Source of the DNA: Arcticibacter tournemirensis
Lineage (GTDB): Bacteria; Bacteroidota; Bacteroidia; Sphingobacteriales; Sphingobacteriaceae
Direction: 5' to 3'
Length of the DNA stretch: 64,000 nt
Assembly: GCF_006716645.1 (NCBI RefSeq)
Contig: NZ_VFPL01000001.1
Coordinates: 124,001 to 188,000, forward strand
Below the pieces are notes generated by a model, which saw only the letters and a program-made list of their open reading frames with translations, had not been told where the DNA came from and ran no database searches. Of this stretch, positions 45,291 through 54,695 are shown piece by piece. The translations under genes and the position numbers were made by a program. The number at the start of each line of letters is the position of its first letter. The first letter of the stretch is position 1.

Positions 45291-46745
45291 CTATTCCTCA
45301 ACTTCCCGTTTCTTCTTTTGAGAAGGACTAGCTTTACTACCGTACAAAGGATTCTGCTGTTGAGGTATTATTGCTCCGGTTTCTTTAACTTTTTTGAATA
45401 ATTCATTGAGTAGCTCATCCCGTTTAGCCGTATTAATAGTTGCGAGATTTCTTTTTTCCCCAATATCATCTTTCAGATTATATAATTCTATGGCATTATT
45501 CGTACTCGCCTTATCCTTTCCGCCGTCGAGCACCCATTCTTCATGGTAGAGCAGGAGCTTCCAATCACCTTTTCTGATTGTTGTAACAGGCCTCGTCCGA
45601 AAATCCTGATCCCGTGATCCAGGATTAGCATTATCCAGATATCCGGGGAAGTGCCAGAATATAGTTTGCCTTCTCAGGGCATTATTGCCCTTAAATAATT
45701 TCACCAAACTTTCGCCGTCCAGTATTTTATCCTGAGGTTTCTCAATGCCGCCAGCCTCCAGGAAAGTAGGAAAAAGATCGACATTAATTACTGGTGTGTT
45801 ATTAACAGTTGCAGGCTTTATTACCCCAGGCCACCGCGCAATAAAAGGAACACGGATTCCACCTTCATAGTACATCCCTTTAAACCCACGTAGCGGATTC
45901 TGGGGAGACTGCGGCAAACCGCCATTATCCGTAGTAAAAATCACCAGCGTATTACTTTCAATACCCAGGTCTTTTATTTTTTTAAGAAGAATACCCACGC
46001 CATCGTCCATCTGAGCGTTCATTGCAGCATACCTTACATTCCTCTGGTATTGACCAGACTTTCCCCTAAACTTAGCATACATATCATCATTAGCCTGTAT
46101 TGCCATATGCGTGGCATGATGCGAAACGCAGAGAAAAAATGGCCGGTCTTTGTTTTCTTCCATAAATTTGGCCGCACCATCGGTAATACGATAAATTCCC
46201 TTAGGATCTTTAGTCGATGAAAATTCCGCTTCGGATGGAGGGCTAAAAGACCCGTCAACATCAAAACCCTGGCTCTTAGGGATGACGTACGCTTTGGTTC
46301 CCAAATGCCACTTGCCGAACATCCCGGTCTTATACCCGCCGTCCCGCAGTGCTTCCGCCACTGTGTAAATCGCAGGATTCAGTTCTTCCGTGTTTGGTAC
46401 AGGCTTAAGACGCATTTTATTTTGAGGCCCTCTGTTCGTGCTTCCAACTGCATAGATCCCATGTCGGGGAGTATACTGCCCCGATATCAGGCAAGCCCTG
46501 CTCGGGGCGCAATTACCCGCAGCGGCGTAGGCATTGGTAAAAACCATCCCTTGTTTCGCCAATGCATCGATGTTGGGAGTTTGATAAAAATCGCTGCCGG
46601 TAAAACCGGCATCTTTCCAACCCATATCATCAATAAAGATCAATACGATATTAGGCTTTTGTGATTGTGCCTTGAGAAGATCTGCCTGTACCAGCAGGAA
46701 CAGAAACAGCAGAAGCTTATTCACAGTTGAAAGTATTCCTTTCAT
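45291..46745 (-). CDS. Type I sulfatase
   Basis: 484-residue secreted arylsulfatase-type enzyme. Signal peptide to about 25. Metal-binding PNIVLIFIDDMGWKD (two Asp) at about 31-44 and the formylglycine motif NCAPSRACLISGQ (C-x-P-S-R, Cys about 78), with GKWHLGTKAY and TDNGGLPQSPQNPLRG as further hallmarks. It needs an FGE-type or AtsB-type maturase, not present in this window. Lies in the carbohydrate region between the truncated hydrolase and the sensor on the same strand, suggesting removal of sulfate from the glycan imported by locus 2. Confidence 0.93.
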   Translation of the reverse strand: MKGILSTVNKLLLFLFLLVQADLLKAQSQKPNIVLIFIDDMGWKDAGFTGSDFYQTPNIDALAKQGMVFTNAYAAAGNCAPSRACLISGQYTPRHGIYAVGSTNRGPQNKMRLKPVPNTEELNPAIYTVAEALRDGGYKTGMFGKWHLGTKAYVIPKSQGFDVDGSFSPPSEAEFSSTKDPKGIYRITDGAAKFMEENKDRPFFLCVSHHATHMAIQANDDMYAKFRGKSGQYQRNVRYAAMNAQMDDGVGILLKKIKDLGIESNTLVIFTTDNGGLPQSPQNPLRGFKGMYYEGGIRVPFIARWPGVIKPATVNNTPVINVDLFPTFLEAGGIEKPQDKILDGESLVKLFKGNNALRRQTIFWHFPGYLDNANPGSRDQDFRTRPVTTIRKGDWKLLLYHEEWVLDGGKDKASTNNAIELYNLKDDIGEKRNLATINTAKRDELLNELFKKVKETGAIIPQQQNPLYGSKASPSQKKKREVEE

Positions 46746-47169
46746 GACGGTTTATGATTAATTAACATCACTAAATTATCCGTTGCCGGCGTTCTAAAAT
46801 CCGAGTAGGTTTCATCCTTTCACAAATACAATTCCCTTATTTGTTACTGCCTGTCGTCCTCCATTAACACAGCAAACGCATTTCCTTAAAACCATCAAGC
46901 GCCTGTCGGCTTACCTTGCTAATGTTAACCGTTGGACAATCCTACTTCTTCTAATCAAACATAAGAGTTTAATTAAAACGTTTTGAACGCAAAGACAAAA
47001 GTTACAATGTCTTCTACAATAGTTAACACGAATGCCCGGGTTGAGCAAAATCCTGTTTCTTTTTGTTTCAGAAAGCGTGGCCGGATATTCTTTCAGGTAA
47101 TTTTCTCTGGGTATTCAACGTGTACATATTGCGTCAGCTTCATCTTCCGAATGCCCCTCACGCAAATAA
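46746..47169. other. 424-base intergenic stretch upstream of the sulfatase
   Basis: No gene supported: the longest frame (46983-47225, 80 residues, +) is Cys- and Ser-rich, has no ribosome site and runs into the sensor's end. It holds the palindrome AAAACGTTTT at 46975-46984 about 230 bases upstream of the sulfatase ATG, beside a possible - strand promoter (TGTCTTTG next to it). Nothing else seen. Confidence 0.5.
46975..46984. promoter_or_regulatory. Palindrome, possible LacI-type operator
   Basis: AAAACGTTTT, perfect 10-base palindrome with central CG, the core of LacI/PurR-type operators, within TTAATTAAAACGTTTTG. It overlaps where a sulfatase transcript on the - strand would begin. No LacI-family gene is in the window. 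Confidence 0.3.
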
Positions 47170-50100
47170 TTATAACGGAGTTTTGGATGCATATTCTGAA
47201 GGGGTCATGTGATAGTACTTTTTAAATTCCCTACTGAAATACTTGCTACTGTCGTAACCAACAATATAGGAGATTTCGTACACGGTATACTTGTTTTCCC
47301 GCAACAACCCGGCAGCCTTTTTTAATCTCAGGGACTTAACAAATTCATTGGCAGACAATCCTGTAATAGCCTTTATTTTTTTAAACAACACAGGCTGGCT
47401 CATCGCTGCCATTTTTGATAACATAGCAATTCCAAATTCCGGATCATCCAGCTTTTCTTCTACCATCCGGATCATTTTGTTAATGAAAGCTTCATCCAGA
47501 GGATGAATGGAAAGATGCGTAGTTTCTGGCTGGAGATCTACCCGCGGAAGATCGGGCTTTATCTGCCTGTCGAACTGTTTCCACAAAGCTTCCCTTGCCT
47601 TAAGCAGGTTAAAGATATGCAACGAGAGGATCTCGACACTGAAAGGTTTCGTAAGGTAGATATCTGCACCCGTTTGCAATCCGCTTATCTGACTGGCAAC
47701 CGCATTCCTGGCAGTCAACAGGATCACGGGAATATGACTGGTCCGTTCATCAGATTTAACTCTCCTGCACAACTCGAGGCCGTCCATTTCAGGCATCATG
47801 ACGTCGCTTATAATCAGATCAGGAATCTGATCAGCTGCTGCCAGCCAGCCTTCAAGCCCGTTTGTGCTTTCAATGATCTTATACCTGCCCTGAAGCGCTT
47901 CTTTTATAAATCCCCTGATTGCCTTATTATCCTCCACGAGCAGCAATGTATGCTTTATACCTAAAGCCTGATAGCCTGCCGGAGATTCATTGGAGGCTTC
48001 CGCCATACCGGCATCAGCTTGCTCAGCAGGTTCAGCCTCTTCCTCAATTATTTGGCTTTCAGAAAAGTGTCCCCGACCTTTCTGCAGCCTTACAGTAAAA
48101 CAGGTATAGTTTGGTTCTGACTCACTGGTTACCGTAAGTTCGCCTCCATGAAGTTCAACAATACTCTTCGAAAGCGCTAAGCCAATGCCATATCCAGTGT
48201 TATTCTTCCCGTAGTCGTCCTCTTGGAAATAATTGTCAAACAACTTCCCCATATTCTCTCTGGAAATAGCCTTACCTTTATTGATAACGCTTATATATGC
48301 ACCGGATGATCTTTCTTCAATCCTGACTGAAATATAGCTACCGTCGGGGGTAAACTTATAAGCGTTGGACAGGAGGTTGTAAAACACCTTTTTTAACTGT
48401 TCGGGATCAAAATATAACTTTATATCATCTGAAGAACTTATGAAATCCGTTTGTATATGCCTGGAAGCCGATAATGAATGAAAAGAAGCGTAAATAGACT
48501 CAATAAAAGGCACAATATTCATGGATAAGATGCGCAGTGACAGATGACCTGTTTCAGCTTTACGGAAGTCCATCAGTTCATTCACCAACTGCAGCAGGCT
48601 CTCTGAATTATTTTTTATAGTTACTAATTGCTGATTATCCTCAGGTGCCTGTTTTTTACCTGTTATCAATTTATCCACTGGTCCTATTATCAGAGACAAG
48701 TGCGTTCTTATTTCATGAGAAATATTTGTGAAAAAATTCAATTTAAGCTGAGTGAGCTCCTGGTTCTTTTTGTAAAGCGCCCTCAAAAAGAAATATCTTG
48801 AAATCAAAAAGATTAACCCGGCTACCAACAACACATACAGTGTATAGGCCCACCATGTTTTCCAGAAAGGGGGAGAGATGACTATGTTTAAAGTTGCAGG
48901 TTTGCCCCAAATATTATCGTTATTAGATCCCTGCACAATAAACTGGTAATTACCGGGGGGGACATTCGAATAAACCGCCGAAGGAACACCTGTCGTATTC
49001 CATCCTTTATCATAGCCCTTCAGCAGGTATTTATAAGTGTTTTTTGAAGCCTTTATATAGTTGAGCGCGGCAAAGTCAATGGTAAAAAGATTTTGATCAT
49101 AACGGAGTTTGACTTCTCTTCCGGCGGTTTCAGATTTTAATCTTCTCTCTTCTTCATCCGTTAAGCCTTTATCGTCATTAAACTTCAGTTTTGTAATATA
49201 TACAGGTGGCGGTGCCTGGTTAATCTCTATATTCTCTGGAAAAAAACTGATAAAACCATTATAACCGCCGAAGAACATCGCTCCGCCTTTACTTTTATAA
49301 TAGGAGTTATGATTGAAAATGTTCCCCTCCAGTCCGTCTGCTTCCGTATAACTGGTAAAAGTATTATTGCTGATATTAAAGCGGCATAAGCCATTCCCAG
49401 TACTTATCCAGAGCGTATTTCTATCGTCCTGGAGTATCCCCACCACATTGTTGTCTGAAAGACCGTCAGCTTCACTGTAAGCATGTATTAATTTCCCCTG
49501 CTTACTGTATTTCCGGAGGCCATTATTGTTAACACCGACCCAAACATCTCCCCGGGCGTCTTCAAACAAGCAATTTGCTTTTACCGCCGATACATCACCC
49601 GATTGCCGACCGGCAACCGAAATTTTATCCTTGCCAATAATATACAGGCCACGTACAGTGCCAAGCCATATGTTGTTACCGGTAGTCTCCAGTATCGAAA
49701 GTATAGCTGCATTTTTTGTCATCCGGTTTACCGGTACTATGTTGACGGGAATAATATCCGTACCGCTTTTCTTGAAGGTTCTTATTCCGGCCGTCTCTGT
49801 GCCCACCCAAAACACACCACGGCTGTCCTCCAGCATGCACGTGATCTCAGAACCTAAAGTTTCATTGTTTTCATACATGAATCTTCTGAAGGTCTTTCTG
49901 TCTTTATTGAGCAGGTTGAGCCCGCCTCCATGTGTCCCTATCCAGATATTTTTGTCTTTGTCTTTATAAATAATTTTCACCAGGTTTGAGCCAAGGCTTA
50001 ACGTGTCGTCGGGATTGTGAGTATAGTATACCACCCGCCCAGTGGACATATCCAGGTAGTTAACACCGCCGCCCTCTGTTCCCACCCAAAGATTTGAATG

Positions 50101-51210
50101 ATCATCTTCAATAATTGAACTAATGACGTTATTATTGAGCCTGTTCCGTGGTGAGCGGTTATTATATAATTTAAATGCAGTTTTGTACGAAAAAAAGCTG
50201 TTCACTCCGCCAAAAAATGTTCCTATCCAGATTGTTCCCGTTCTATCCCTATAGAAACTATGGATAGAATTTTGGCTCAGGCTTAATCTGTCCCAGGGAT
50301 CATTCCTGTAGTTTCTGAACGTTTTAGTTTTGATATCCAGTATCGAAAGCCCATCCTGAGTACCAATCCATAGGTTTCCTTTAGTATCAGTGAGCAACTT
50401 TCTGATATTATTATTTATCAAACTTCCCTCATTAGCATTGTTATGAATAAAATGGATGAACGAGCCCGATAACCGGTTATAAAGATTCAGGCCACCCGCC
50501 GATGTTCCAACCCAGATATTCCCCTGAGTATCTTCAACGATACTTGTCACGTGATTACTGCTTAGCCCGCCTTTGCTCTCTTTATTTTGAAGCGTATCTA
50601 AAAGTACAAAACCGTTTTTACCATCTCTCAGCCTGATCACCCCATTGGAAGTACCAATCCAGAAAACGTTCTCCCGATCCTGATAGATGCACCGTACGAT
50701 CAGCTTCTTTTTAAACAAAGGAACAGTACTAACCTTGATTTTAGCGCCGGCGCGATTCAAGATCTTTACTGTAAAATCTGTACCAATCCAGATCTGGCCT
50801 CTCCGGTCCTGGTAAATACAATTTATAGATTTATTGACCTCATCAGAAGAGGTCCCGGTTGCGAGCGATATCCTGGTAAAACTATCACTGTCAGCATCGT
50901 ACCTGTTTAATCCCTGATGTGTCCCCGCCCATATTGTATTCTGTTTGTCGCACAGCAACGCAGTGATATAGTTATCTGAAATACTACCTTTCTTTAACGG
51001 CGAATTTTTATAAACAGTAAAGCGGTATGAATCGTACTTATTGAGGCCGTTACGCGTTCCGAACCATAAAAAGCCGTTGCTATCCTGGGTTATCGATAAT
51101 ACGGAATTTTGCGACAGGCCATTTTCAATACTGAGATGGCTGAATTCGATTTCCTGCGATATACCAGCCAAAGTAAAAAGCAATAAACAGTAACTGAAGA
51201 TGTACTTCAT
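47170..51210 (-). CDS. Hybrid two-component system sensor/regulator (HTCS)
   Basis: 1346 residues in one polypeptide. Signal peptide (ends near GISQ, about 18); about 14 two-component propeller repeats making two beta-propellers (about 20-660; GLSQNSVLSITQDSNGFLWF, repeated WIGT blades); Y_Y_Y domain (about 700-770); membrane helix (about 785-806, YTLYVLLVAGLIFLISRYFF); HisKA with SHEIRTHLSLI (about 832); HATPase (about 940-1050, GIGLALSKSIVELHGG); receiver with LLVEDNKAIRGF and SDVMMPEMDG (Asp about 1133); AraC output (about 1245-1346). It detects a released oligosaccharide in the periplasm and activates the divergent SusC-led locus. Confidence 0.95.
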   Translation of the reverse strand: MKYIFSYCLLLFTLAGISQEIEFSHLSIENGLSQNSVLSITQDSNGFLWFGTRNGLNKYDSYRFTVYKNSPLKKGSISDNYITALLCDKQNTIWAGTHQGLNRYDADSDSFTRISLATGTSSDEVNKSINCIYQDRRGQIWIGTDFTVKILNRAGAKIKVSTVPLFKKKLIVRCIYQDRENVFWIGTSNGVIRLRDGKNGFVLLDTLQNKESKGGLSSNHVTSIVEDTQGNIWVGTSAGGLNLYNRLSGSFIHFIHNNANEGSLINNNIRKLLTDTKGNLWIGTQDGLSILDIKTKTFRNYRNDPWDRLSLSQNSIHSFYRDRTGTIWIGTFFGGVNSFFSYKTAFKLYNNRSPRNRLNNNVISSIIEDDHSNLWVGTEGGGVNYLDMSTGRVVYYTHNPDDTLSLGSNLVKIIYKDKDKNIWIGTHGGGLNLLNKDRKTFRRFMYENNETLGSEITCMLEDSRGVFWVGTETAGIRTFKKSGTDIIPVNIVPVNRMTKNAAILSILETTGNNIWLGTVRGLYIIGKDKISVAGRQSGDVSAVKANCLFEDARGDVWVGVNNNGLRKYSKQGKLIHAYSEADGLSDNNVVGILQDDRNTLWISTGNGLCRFNISNNTFTSYTEADGLEGNIFNHNSYYKSKGGAMFFGGYNGFISFFPENIEINQAPPPVYITKLKFNDDKGLTDEEERRLKSETAGREVKLRYDQNLFTIDFAALNYIKASKNTYKYLLKGYDKGWNTTGVPSAVYSNVPPGNYQFIVQGSNNDNIWGKPATLNIVISPPFWKTWWAYTLYVLLVAGLIFLISRYFFLRALYKKNQELTQLKLNFFTNISHEIRTHLSLIIGPVDKLITGKKQAPEDNQQLVTIKNNSESLLQLVNELMDFRKAETGHLSLRILSMNIVPFIESIYASFHSLSASRHIQTDFISSSDDIKLYFDPEQLKKVFYNLLSNAYKFTPDGSYISVRIEERSSGAYISVINKGKAISRENMGKLFDNYFQEDDYGKNNTGYGIGLALSKSIVELHGGELTVTSESEPNYTCFTVRLQKGRGHFSESQIIEEEAEPAEQADAGMAEASNESPAGYQALGIKHTLLLVEDNKAIRGFIKEALQGRYKIIESTNGLEGWLAAADQIPDLIISDVMMPEMDGLELCRRVKSDERTSHIPVILLTARNAVASQISGLQTGADIYLTKPFSVEILSLHIFNLLKAREALWKQFDRQIKPDLPRVDLQPETTHLSIHPLDEAFINKMIRMVEEKLDDPEFGIAMLSKMAAMSQPVLFKKIKAITGLSANEFVKSLRLKKAAGLLRENKYTVYEISYIVGYDSSKYFSREFKKYYHMTPSEYASKTPL

Positions 51211-51544
51211 ATAGAGTGTTGAATACTGTTTTAACGATTAAAAGTAAATTAGCCAGAATCTGATCGCCCGGTAATCAAATTTATAAAAAAGATTATCATA
51301 ACCGAAAACTGCAATAGCGCCTTGCATCACCGTCGCTATTTTGCACGTTCTTTGTACTGTCTGCTATTTTTGATTTTCTGCCCTGAGAGGCATGAAAAAG
51401 ACCAAATTTTAAAAATTGCCCCCAAATGCTCGATTTTTTGACCCACGACTATAATGAACATTTTCCAGTTTTGTCTTGACCAAATGGAGTGCACGACGTG
51501 GTCTGCCTTCAGATAAATAAACTATTAAACTAATATTAAACGAG
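51211..51544. other. 334-base divergent regulatory region between HTCS and SusC 2
   Basis: No gene supported. Holds the SusC 2 promoter (51340-51372) and must also hold the HTCS promoter. TTTTGTCTTGACC at about 51471 lies 70 bases before the SusC ATG and may include an activator site. No ribosome site precedes the SusC start strongly (GAGTTGCGG). Confidence 0.5.
51340..51372 (+). promoter_or_regulatory. Promoter of the SusC 2 operon
   Basis: TTTG (51340-51343) and TATTTTTG (51365-51372), 21 bases apart, match the Bacteroidota -33 and -7 elements. About 172 bases upstream of the SusC ATG, leaving a long leader. Confidence 0.55.
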
Positions 51545-51550
51545 TTGCGG

Positions 51551-54500
51551 ATGACACTATTATTTTACCATGAAGCGGGTAAAGGAAAGGTCTTTTTTTT
51601 AAAACCCTTTCTTGCCTTGTCTGCCTTCCTGTTCTTTTCATTAAACGCCTTCTCTCAAAAGAATATCTCAGGATATGTAAGAGATACAGAAGGACCAATA
51701 CCAGGCATTAATGTAACCGTTAAAGGAAAGGCAGGCGGCACCCAAACCAATGCCGGAGGCAGGTTTAAGATCAACGCCGGTTTAAACGACATAATTGTTA
51801 TTTCAGGTGTGGGATACGAGTCTGTAGAGCTAAGGGTCGATTCAAGAAATGAGTATACCATAACTTTGAGAAATAAGGTAAACGACCTGAGTGAAGTGGT
51901 CGTCATTGGTTATGGCACAGTTTCAAAGCGCGATCTAACCGGAGCTGTCGAAAAGGCTGATATAAAAGAAATGCAAAAAGCGCCAGTGCTGGGTTTCGAT
52001 CAGAGCCTGGCCGGAAGGGTCGCTGGCGTAAACGTAGTTTCGGCCGAAGGCCGCCCGGGTGCCGAAGCTGACATTGTAATCAGAGGAGCCAATTCTCTAA
52101 CCCAAAATAACAACCCCCTATATGTTATAGACGGTTTTCCCCTAGAAACTTCTATGAGCAATGCCATAGATCCTAAAGACATAGAGTCTATTGAGATCCT
52201 CAAAGATGCCTCAGCTACCGCGATTTACGGTGCCAGAGGAGCCAATGGGGTCATTATGATCACAACGAAGGCAGGTAAAGGGACGAAGCCGACCATAGCT
52301 TACGACGGTTTCTTTGGAACACAATCAGTAACCAGGAAGATGGATCTAATGGATGGTTACGAGTTTGTAAAACTTCAGAGCGAAGTTTTCAATGAAGAGA
52401 CTATGAACAAGTATTACTTTTTCGATGGACGGACGTTAGAAGACTATCGCGGGACCGGTATTGATTTTCAGGATCAGTTGTTCCGTACGGCGCCCATGCA
52501 AAAACATGGTTTGTCGTTAATGTCCGGAGCCGGCACCACTAAGTACAATCTATCTCTTTCGTATACCGGGCAGGATGGAGTTGTAATAAATACCGGATTC
52601 GACCGGCTGCAGGGGCGTTTTTCACTAGACCAGGAATATAGGAAATGGTTAAAAGTGGGCACCAAACTTTCCTATTCGCACACAAAATACAGCGGAACCT
52701 TTCTTTCTGAGGGGACAAGTACTTACAGTTTAATGCAAAATACATGGTCTTACAGGCCTGTTACCGGCTCAAGTGATTTTGATCTGGAAAATGATCTCTT
52801 TGATCCGATACTTAATTCTAACGACAACTACCGCATCAATCCGATCATCGCAGTTAACAACGAGCTGAACGACAATAACTACACTTTTTTCACTGGTAAT
52901 GGATATGTGGAGATCGATCTCATGCGGAATTTAAAATTCAGAAGCACCGTGGGCTACTCTAAAAACAGTACAAGGAACGATGTTTTTAATAATTCAAAAA
53001 GCCGCAGCGGAAATCCTCTTACCAGCTCGCTTGGCGTAAATGGAGCACTCGGATTTAACGAGAGGTCTAACTGGCTTACAGAAAACACCCTTACTTATAC
53101 CAGAAAGAAAGGCAGTCATAATCTTGATGTATTGGGTGGCTTATCTATGCAGCACGAAAATTATCTGTACAACTATACAAGAATGCAACAGGTTCCATAC
53201 GAAACCCTGGGCATGAGCGGATTAGACCAGGGTAGTTTTTATTCAATGAGCACCTATCGGAATGAATGGTCGTTGATGTCATTCTACGGACGACTGAATT
53301 ACAACTATAAGTGGAGGTATTACCTTACCGCTACCATGCGCGGAGATGGATCTTCTAAATTTTCCGACCGTAACCGCTGGGGCTATTTCCCTTCAGCTTC
53401 ATTAATGTGGCGTTTTACAGGTGAGAACTTCATGAAGAAGTTAACGTTCATTAATGACGGAAAGCTACGTGCCAGCTGGGGTATGACCGGAAATAACAGA
53501 GTCGGCGAATACGCCTCGTTAGCGCAGATAACTGCCGAACGGCCTGATAAATATTACTTTGGAGGAGTGCCGGTTATCGGAACAGCAAAAACGACCATGG
53601 GCAATCCCGACCTTAAATGGGAAACAACCATACAAAGCAATATAGGTCTGGATCTTACGATGTTTAATAAACGCGTAAACCTGACCGTGGATGCTTATCA
53701 AAAACGAACCAAAGACTTACTGTTGAATGCTCAGCTCCCCGGTTCGTCTGGTTATATGGCTTCCTTCAAAAACATCGGTGAAGTCGAAAACAAGGGCCTT
53801 GAATTTACCCTGAACACGCGAAACATTAGTAAACCAGCTTTTTCGTGGCAAACTAACTTCAATATATCTTTCAATAAAAACAAGGTCCTGGGGCTTACCG
53901 AAAATCAGCAAACGCTGGTAAGCACAGTTTTCTGGGAATTCAGTCGCGACACCCAACCAGCATACATTGCCCGGATTGGTGAGCCAATGGGTCTGATGTT
54001 CGGTTATGTCTATGAAGGAACCTACAAACCCGATGAGTTTACCCAAACAGCGGGCGATTTCTACCTGAGGGATAATGTTGCTTACCCCGGAACCAGGAGA
54101 AATGTGAGGCCTGGCGACATGAAGTACAGCGACATTAATGATGACGGCATTATCGACGGAAACGACCGCACCATCATTGGCAACGGCGTTCCGGTGCATA
54201 CGGGCGGTATTACCAATACGTTCACCTATAAGAATTTCGATTTAAGCGTATTCTTTCAATGGTCGTACGGCAATGATATTCTCAATGCAAATAAATACAT
54301 GTTCGAGCGCTATTTTATGCAGAATTCTAACATGTACGCTTCTTATAGTAACAGGTGGACGCCTGAAAACCCCTACAGTGACATTCCACGGGTGAACGAG
54401 GGGTCGGGAAGTTACTATTCGTCTTATGGCATAGAAGATGGTTCATATTTGCGGCTCAAAACCCTTTCACTCGGGTATGCCATCCCACAGAAAAGCCTCG

Positions 54501-54685
54501 CAAAATCCTTTCTGCAAAATTTACGGCTATACCTGTCGGCGCAGAACCTCTGGACATTAACCAACTACTCTGGCATGGACCCTGAAGTGTCTACCCGCAA
54601 TAGCGCTTTAACACCCGGTTTTGATTTTTCAGCCTATCCCCGCGCCGCAACAATTACAATAGGACTTAATATGAGCTTAAAATAA
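51551..54685 (+). CDS. SusC-like TonB-dependent receptor without STN domain
   Basis: About 1044 residues if started at ATG 51551 (MTLLFYHEAG); a start two codons earlier at 51545 (TTG-type) is also open. Signal helix about 22-40 (FLALSAFLFFSLNAFSQ), CarboxypepD_reg domain about 40-115 (ISGYVRDTEGPIPGINVTVK), plug with VIGYGTVSKRDLTGAVE and the SusC signature DASATAIYGARGANGVIMITT, and barrel to LNMSLK. Without STN domain it cannot use the FecR route, fitting control by the divergent HTCS. First gene of locus 2. Confidence 0.93.
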   Translation: MTLLFYHEAGKGKVFFLKPFLALSAFLFFSLNAFSQKNISGYVRDTEGPIPGINVTVKGKAGGTQTNAGGRFKINAGLNDIIVISGVGYESVELRVDSRNEYTITLRNKVNDLSEVVVIGYGTVSKRDLTGAVEKADIKEMQKAPVLGFDQSLAGRVAGVNVVSAEGRPGAEADIVIRGANSLTQNNNPLYVIDGFPLETSMSNAIDPKDIESIEILKDASATAIYGARGANGVIMITTKAGKGTKPTIAYDGFFGTQSVTRKMDLMDGYEFVKLQSEVFNEETMNKYYFFDGRTLEDYRGTGIDFQDQLFRTAPMQKHGLSLMSGAGTTKYNLSLSYTGQDGVVINTGFDRLQGRFSLDQEYRKWLKVGTKLSYSHTKYSGTFLSEGTSTYSLMQNTWSYRPVTGSSDFDLENDLFDPILNSNDNYRINPIIAVNNELNDNNYTFFTGNGYVEIDLMRNLKFRSTVGYSKNSTRNDVFNNSKSRSGNPLTSSLGVNGALGFNERSNWLTENTLTYTRKKGSHNLDVLGGLSMQHENYLYNYTRMQQVPYETLGMSGLDQGSFYSMSTYRNEWSLMSFYGRLNYNYKWRYYLTATMRGDGSSKFSDRNRWGYFPSASLMWRFTGENFMKKLTFINDGKLRASWGMTGNNRVGEYASLAQITAERPDKYYFGGVPVIGTAKTTMGNPDLKWETTIQSNIGLDLTMFNKRVNLTVDAYQKRTKDLLLNAQLPGSSGYMASFKNIGEVENKGLEFTLNTRNISKPAFSWQTNFNISFNKNKVLGLTENQQTLVSTVFWEFSRDTQPAYIARIGEPMGLMFGYVYEGTYKPDEFTQTAGDFYLRDNVAYPGTRRNVRPGDMKYSDINDDGIIDGNDRTIIGNGVPVHTGGITNTFTYKNFDLSVFFQWSYGNDILNANKYMFERYFMQNSNMYASYSNRWTPENPYSDIPRVNEGSGSYYSSYGIEDGSYLRLKTLSLGYAIPQKSLAKSFLQNLRLYLSAQNLWTLTNYSGMDPEVSTRNSALTPGFDFSAYPRAATITIGLNMSLK

Positions 54686-54695
54686 AAGAAACAAG

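Noticed and set aside
46983-47225. 80-residue + strand frame before the sensor end
   Set aside because: No ribosome site, odd composition rich in Cys, Ser and Phe, and it overlaps the coding end of the sensor; taken as noise.
47503-47964. 153-residue + strand frame inside the sensor gene
   Set aside because: Antisense to the receiver and AraC domains, whose motifs are clear on the other strand.
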